NCBI GenBank assembly: GCA_003641415.1
Contig: QNAG01000127.1
Location: 1-7,529 of the forward strand
Direction: 5' to 3'
Origin: Candidatus Zixiibacteriota bacterium
GTDB taxonomy: Bacteria; Zixibacteria; MSB-5A5; GN15; FEB-12
DNA length: 7,529 nt
Shown: one piece after another, positions 5,335 to 7,529 of the stretch
How positions within the stretch are numbered: the stretch's first letter is position 1
How the letters are laid out: each line of letters starts with the position of its first letter
The notes under the pieces: model-generated
Seen by the model: the letters and a program-made list of their open reading frames with translations, nothing else
Told to the model about the DNA's origin: nothing
The model's database searches: none
Translations under genes and position numbers: made by a program

Positions 5335-6447
5335 ATGAAATTTACTTTACCAAAATCAAGACTTGGAGCTCATTTACAAAGCATCCTTCAGGTAGTACCA
5401 AGTAAGTCAACCTTACCAATTTTGACAAATATCCTAATAGAAGCTCTTGAGAGTAAACTAAAAATATCGGCGACAGACCTTGATATTTCAATAACTGTTT
5501 CTATGGATTGTAAGGTAACCAAAAAAGGTTCTGTTGTTTTACCAGCCAGAATGCTATCTGATATAATTCGGGAGCTTCCGGAGTCGGAAATAACAGTGGA
5601 AACATCCGCTCAGAGAGTTGAACTAAAAGTTCCTAACGGGTCATACAAAATTGCTGCTGTCCCACCTGAAGATTTCCCTAAACTTCCATCAGTTAATACG
5701 AAAAAAGAAATCAGCATAAATAGTCCTGATTTTATTGCGATGGTTCAGAAGACAACCTTTGCGTGTTCAAGTGATGAAACCAGACCTGCTCTTAATGGTG
5801 TTCTTTGGCAGACAAATGGAGACCGTATGCAGATGGTAGCTACCGATGGTCACCGGCTGGCGAAGATGTCTACTGAGAACAAAAAGCTTAAGGGAATGTT
5901 TGAAGATGTTATTATTCCTCCAAAAGTGCTTGATTTGATTCCAAAGCTTATTAAAGAGGAAAATAAAGAGATAGGAATCATTTTTGGAGAGAATAACATC
6001 ATATTTAATTTGGGTGATACAATCTTATCCTCACGGTTGCTTGAAGGTCCATATCCCAACTTTGAGCAGGTGATACCTACAGATAACGATAAGAAGATGG
6101 TAATCAGTCGTAATGAATTAGCCTCTTCTGTACGGAGGGTGTCTATCTTATCAAACATTTTAACTCATCAGGTTAAGTTCTCTATCGGGAAGAATTCACT
6201 CACTTTGTCAACAACTAATCCCGACGTTGGTGGTGAGGGTATAGAGACGCTGGAATGTGAATACGATGGCGAAACGATTGAACTTGGCTATAACGCTAAC
6301 TATATTGTTGAAGTACTTAATAAAATAGACAGTGATGAAGTAGTTTTTGAGTTGTCTTCATCGGTCTCGGCGGGACTTGTTTACAATACAGATATTTCAA
6401 AGGATGATTATCTCTGCCTGGTGATGCCTTTACGTTTGGCGGAGTAA
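5335..6447 (+). CDS. dnaN: DNA polymerase III beta subunit (sliding clamp)
   Basis: This 370-residue protein has the standard beta-clamp length, with three repeated clamp domains of about 120 residues each. It forms a ring dimer around DNA that tethers the replicative polymerase and recruits repair partners. Visible family motifs are LPILTNILIEA near the N-terminus, LPARMLSDIIRELP in domain I, ATDGHRLA (169-176), SSRLLEGPYPNFEQVIP (232-248) and the C-terminal VMPLRL (363-368) that lines the partner-binding pocket. The start is set by GGAG 9 nt before ATG 5335. The gene ends in tandem stops TAA TGA and is followed by a strong terminator, so most dnaN transcripts should stop before recF. No truncation or missing domain is seen. 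Confidence 0.98.
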   Translation: MKFTLPKSRLGAHLQSILQVVPSKSTLPILTNILIEALESKLKISATDLDISITVSMDCKVTKKGSVVLPARMLSDIIRELPESEITVETSAQRVELKVPNGSYKIAAVPPEDFPKLPSVNTKKEISINSPDFIAMVQKTTFACSSDETRPALNGVLWQTNGDRMQMVATDGHRLAKMSTENKKLKGMFEDVIIPPKVLDLIPKLIKEENKEIGIIFGENNIIFNLGDTILSSRLLEGPYPNFEQVIPTDNDKKMVISRNELASSVRRVSILSNILTHQVKFSIGKNSLTLSTTNPDVGGEGIETLECEYDGETIELGYNANYIVEVLNKIDSDEVVFELSSSVSAGLVYNTDISKDDYLCLVMPLRLAE

Positions 6448-6469
6448 TGAACTAGTTAATTGATTTATT

Positions 6470-6497
6470 AAGGCAGATGGCAGCATCTGCCTTTTTT
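6470..6497 (+). terminator. Rho-independent terminator after dnaN
   Basis: AAGGCAGATG (6470-6479) pairs perfectly with CATCTGCCTT (6484-6493) around GCAG, and the run of six T (6492-6497) follows. It is the clearest terminator in the window. It ends only 12 nt before the recF start. Confidence 0.9.
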
Positions 6498-6509
6498 ATA
6501 TTCTAATCC

Positions 6510-7529
6510 ATGTATATTGAATCACTCAAACTGACCAACTTTAGAAACCTCTCTTTTCTTACATTACAACCAGATAATGGAATCAATATCTTGTATGGTT
6601 CAAACGGATCCGGCAAAACAAATATATTAGAGAGTATTTTCCTAACCTGTCTGGGTCGTTCGCATCGAGGGGCTCAGGACATAGTTATGATCGCTGATCA
6701 TGAGAATTTCTATCGCGTGGAAGCATCACTCAAATTGGAAAATGGCTCGCACTCGTGCAGTGTAGCTTATCAAAAAGGAACCGGGAAGAAAATCACAATC
6801 GATAAAGTTCCCGCTAAAGTTTCAGAGTTGTTTGGAAGACACAGTGTTGTTTCTGCGGGTCCCGAGGATGGTTTGATTATCAGCGGCGCTCCAAGTGTCC
6901 GACGGACATTTCTTGACACATATATTTCTCAGTTCTCTCGGGAATATCTATCCCGTCTTATTGATTATCAAAGAGCCTTAGCTCAGAAAAACGCAGCCCT
7001 GAAAAGCGAGCAGGATCCCTCCCCGTTTAATTCAATACTAATTCCGCTGGGAGCGGCAATAACACTTTCCCGCAGTAATTTTATAGGATACCTCTCAGAG
7101 ATATCAGCCGACTACTACCAAAGAATATCTGGCAGCACAACACTAAAACTGGAATACCGATCCTCGGTATGTAAAAACAAACAGCCGGAAGAGATTGATG
7201 AAATCTTAAGTAGTTTTGAAATGCGAATACAAGATTACCGAGAACGCGAAGCTATTATGAGAACAGCCCTGGTTGGTCCTCACCGAGATGATTTACATGT
7301 TGCTATAGGTGATTACCCAGCTCGCACACATTCTTCACAGGGAGAAATTCGCACTGCCGCTATAGCTTTGAAGCTGGCAGTGTATCATCTGTTAAGGCGG
7401 GAACGACGAAGCACACCGGTTCTATTGCTGGATGAAATCTTCAGTGAACTTGACCCCGACCGATCATCAGCCCTGATTGAATCATTCTCAGATTTTGGGC
7501 AGTTGTTTCTTACTTCGGCAACAGACTCA
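6510..7529 (+). CDS. recF: DNA replication and repair protein RecF (3' partial)
   Basis: The frame is open for 340 codons to the window edge, probably lacking only the last 20-30 residues. RecF is a cytosolic SMC/ABC-like ATPase that, with RecO and RecR, helps RecA load on gapped DNA. It begins MYIESLKLTNFRNL, with the FRN motif at 11-13, Walker A GSNGSGKT (30-37), GAPSVRRTFLD and YQRALAQKNAALK in the middle, VGPHRDDL (255-262), ABC signature SSQGEIRTAAIALKLA (275-290), and Walker B LLLDE (305-309) with D-loop SELD (312-315). The N-terminal match fixes ATG 6510. The 20 bases before it are pyrimidine/A-rich, with no Shine-Dalgarno, and the dnaN terminator ends 12 nt upstream. Expression may rely on read-through or on a leaderless start. 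Confidence 0.97.
   Translation, partial: MYIESLKLTNFRNLSFLTLQPDNGINILYGSNGSGKTNILESIFLTCLGRSHRGAQDIVMIADHENFYRVEASLKLENGSHSCSVAYQKGTGKKITIDKVPAKVSELFGRHSVVSAGPEDGLIISGAPSVRRTFLDTYISQFSREYLSRLIDYQRALAQKNAALKSEQDPSPFNSILIPLGAAITLSRSNFIGYLSEISADYYQRISGSTTLKLEYRSSVCKNKQPEEIDEILSSFEMRIQDYREREAIMRTALVGPHRDDLHVAIGDYPARTHSSQGEIRTAAIALKLAVYHLLRRERRSTPVLLLDEIFSELDPDRSSALIESFSDFGQLFLTSATDS

Overview
The window looks like the replication-origin region of a bacterial chromosome. On the + strand the order is mrp (Fe-S carrier ATPase), dnaA, dnaN and the start of recF. An unrelated membrane protein gene (O-antigen ligase/polymerase family) lies on the - strand to the left. The protein sequences are ordinary bacterial ones. 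The GC-rich intergenic repeats and modest Shine-Dalgarno signals suggest an uncultured Gram-negative lineage, perhaps near the FCB group (for example Zixibacteria). That placement is an impression, not a demonstrated result.

Layout: 1-317 is a non-coding patch of two short repeat families. A 52-55 bp unit is tandemly duplicated, and a 29-nt hairpin unit occurs three times. 318-1733 (-) is the ligase-family gene. 1734-2205 is a divergent intergenic region with GC-rich hairpins, one solitary element resembling a type I-C CRISPR repeat, a possible decayed reading frame and an operator-like dyad. 2206-3270 is mrp, which lacks the family's CxxC motif. 3271-3676 holds hairpins, a dyad and a perfect DnaA box. 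3677-5050 is dnaA. 5051-5334 is the best candidate for the unwinding part of oriC. 5335-6447 is dnaN, followed by a strong terminator. 6510-7529 is recF, cut by the window end.

How the genes work together: DnaA would bind boxes on both sides of its own gene and open the AT-rich tract before dnaN. DnaN is the sliding clamp that tethers the replicative polymerase. RecF helps load RecA at gaps behind damaged forks. Mrp delivers Fe-S clusters and has no direct part in replication. The ligase gene has no visible functional link to the others.

I see no convincing new multi-gene system here. The observations most worth checking are the oriC architecture (DnaA-trio tract abutted by a 10-bp inverted repeat), the hairpin repeats with compensatory stem changes, the cysteine-poor Mrp, and the terminator that ends 12 nt before a recF start with no Shine-Dalgarno.
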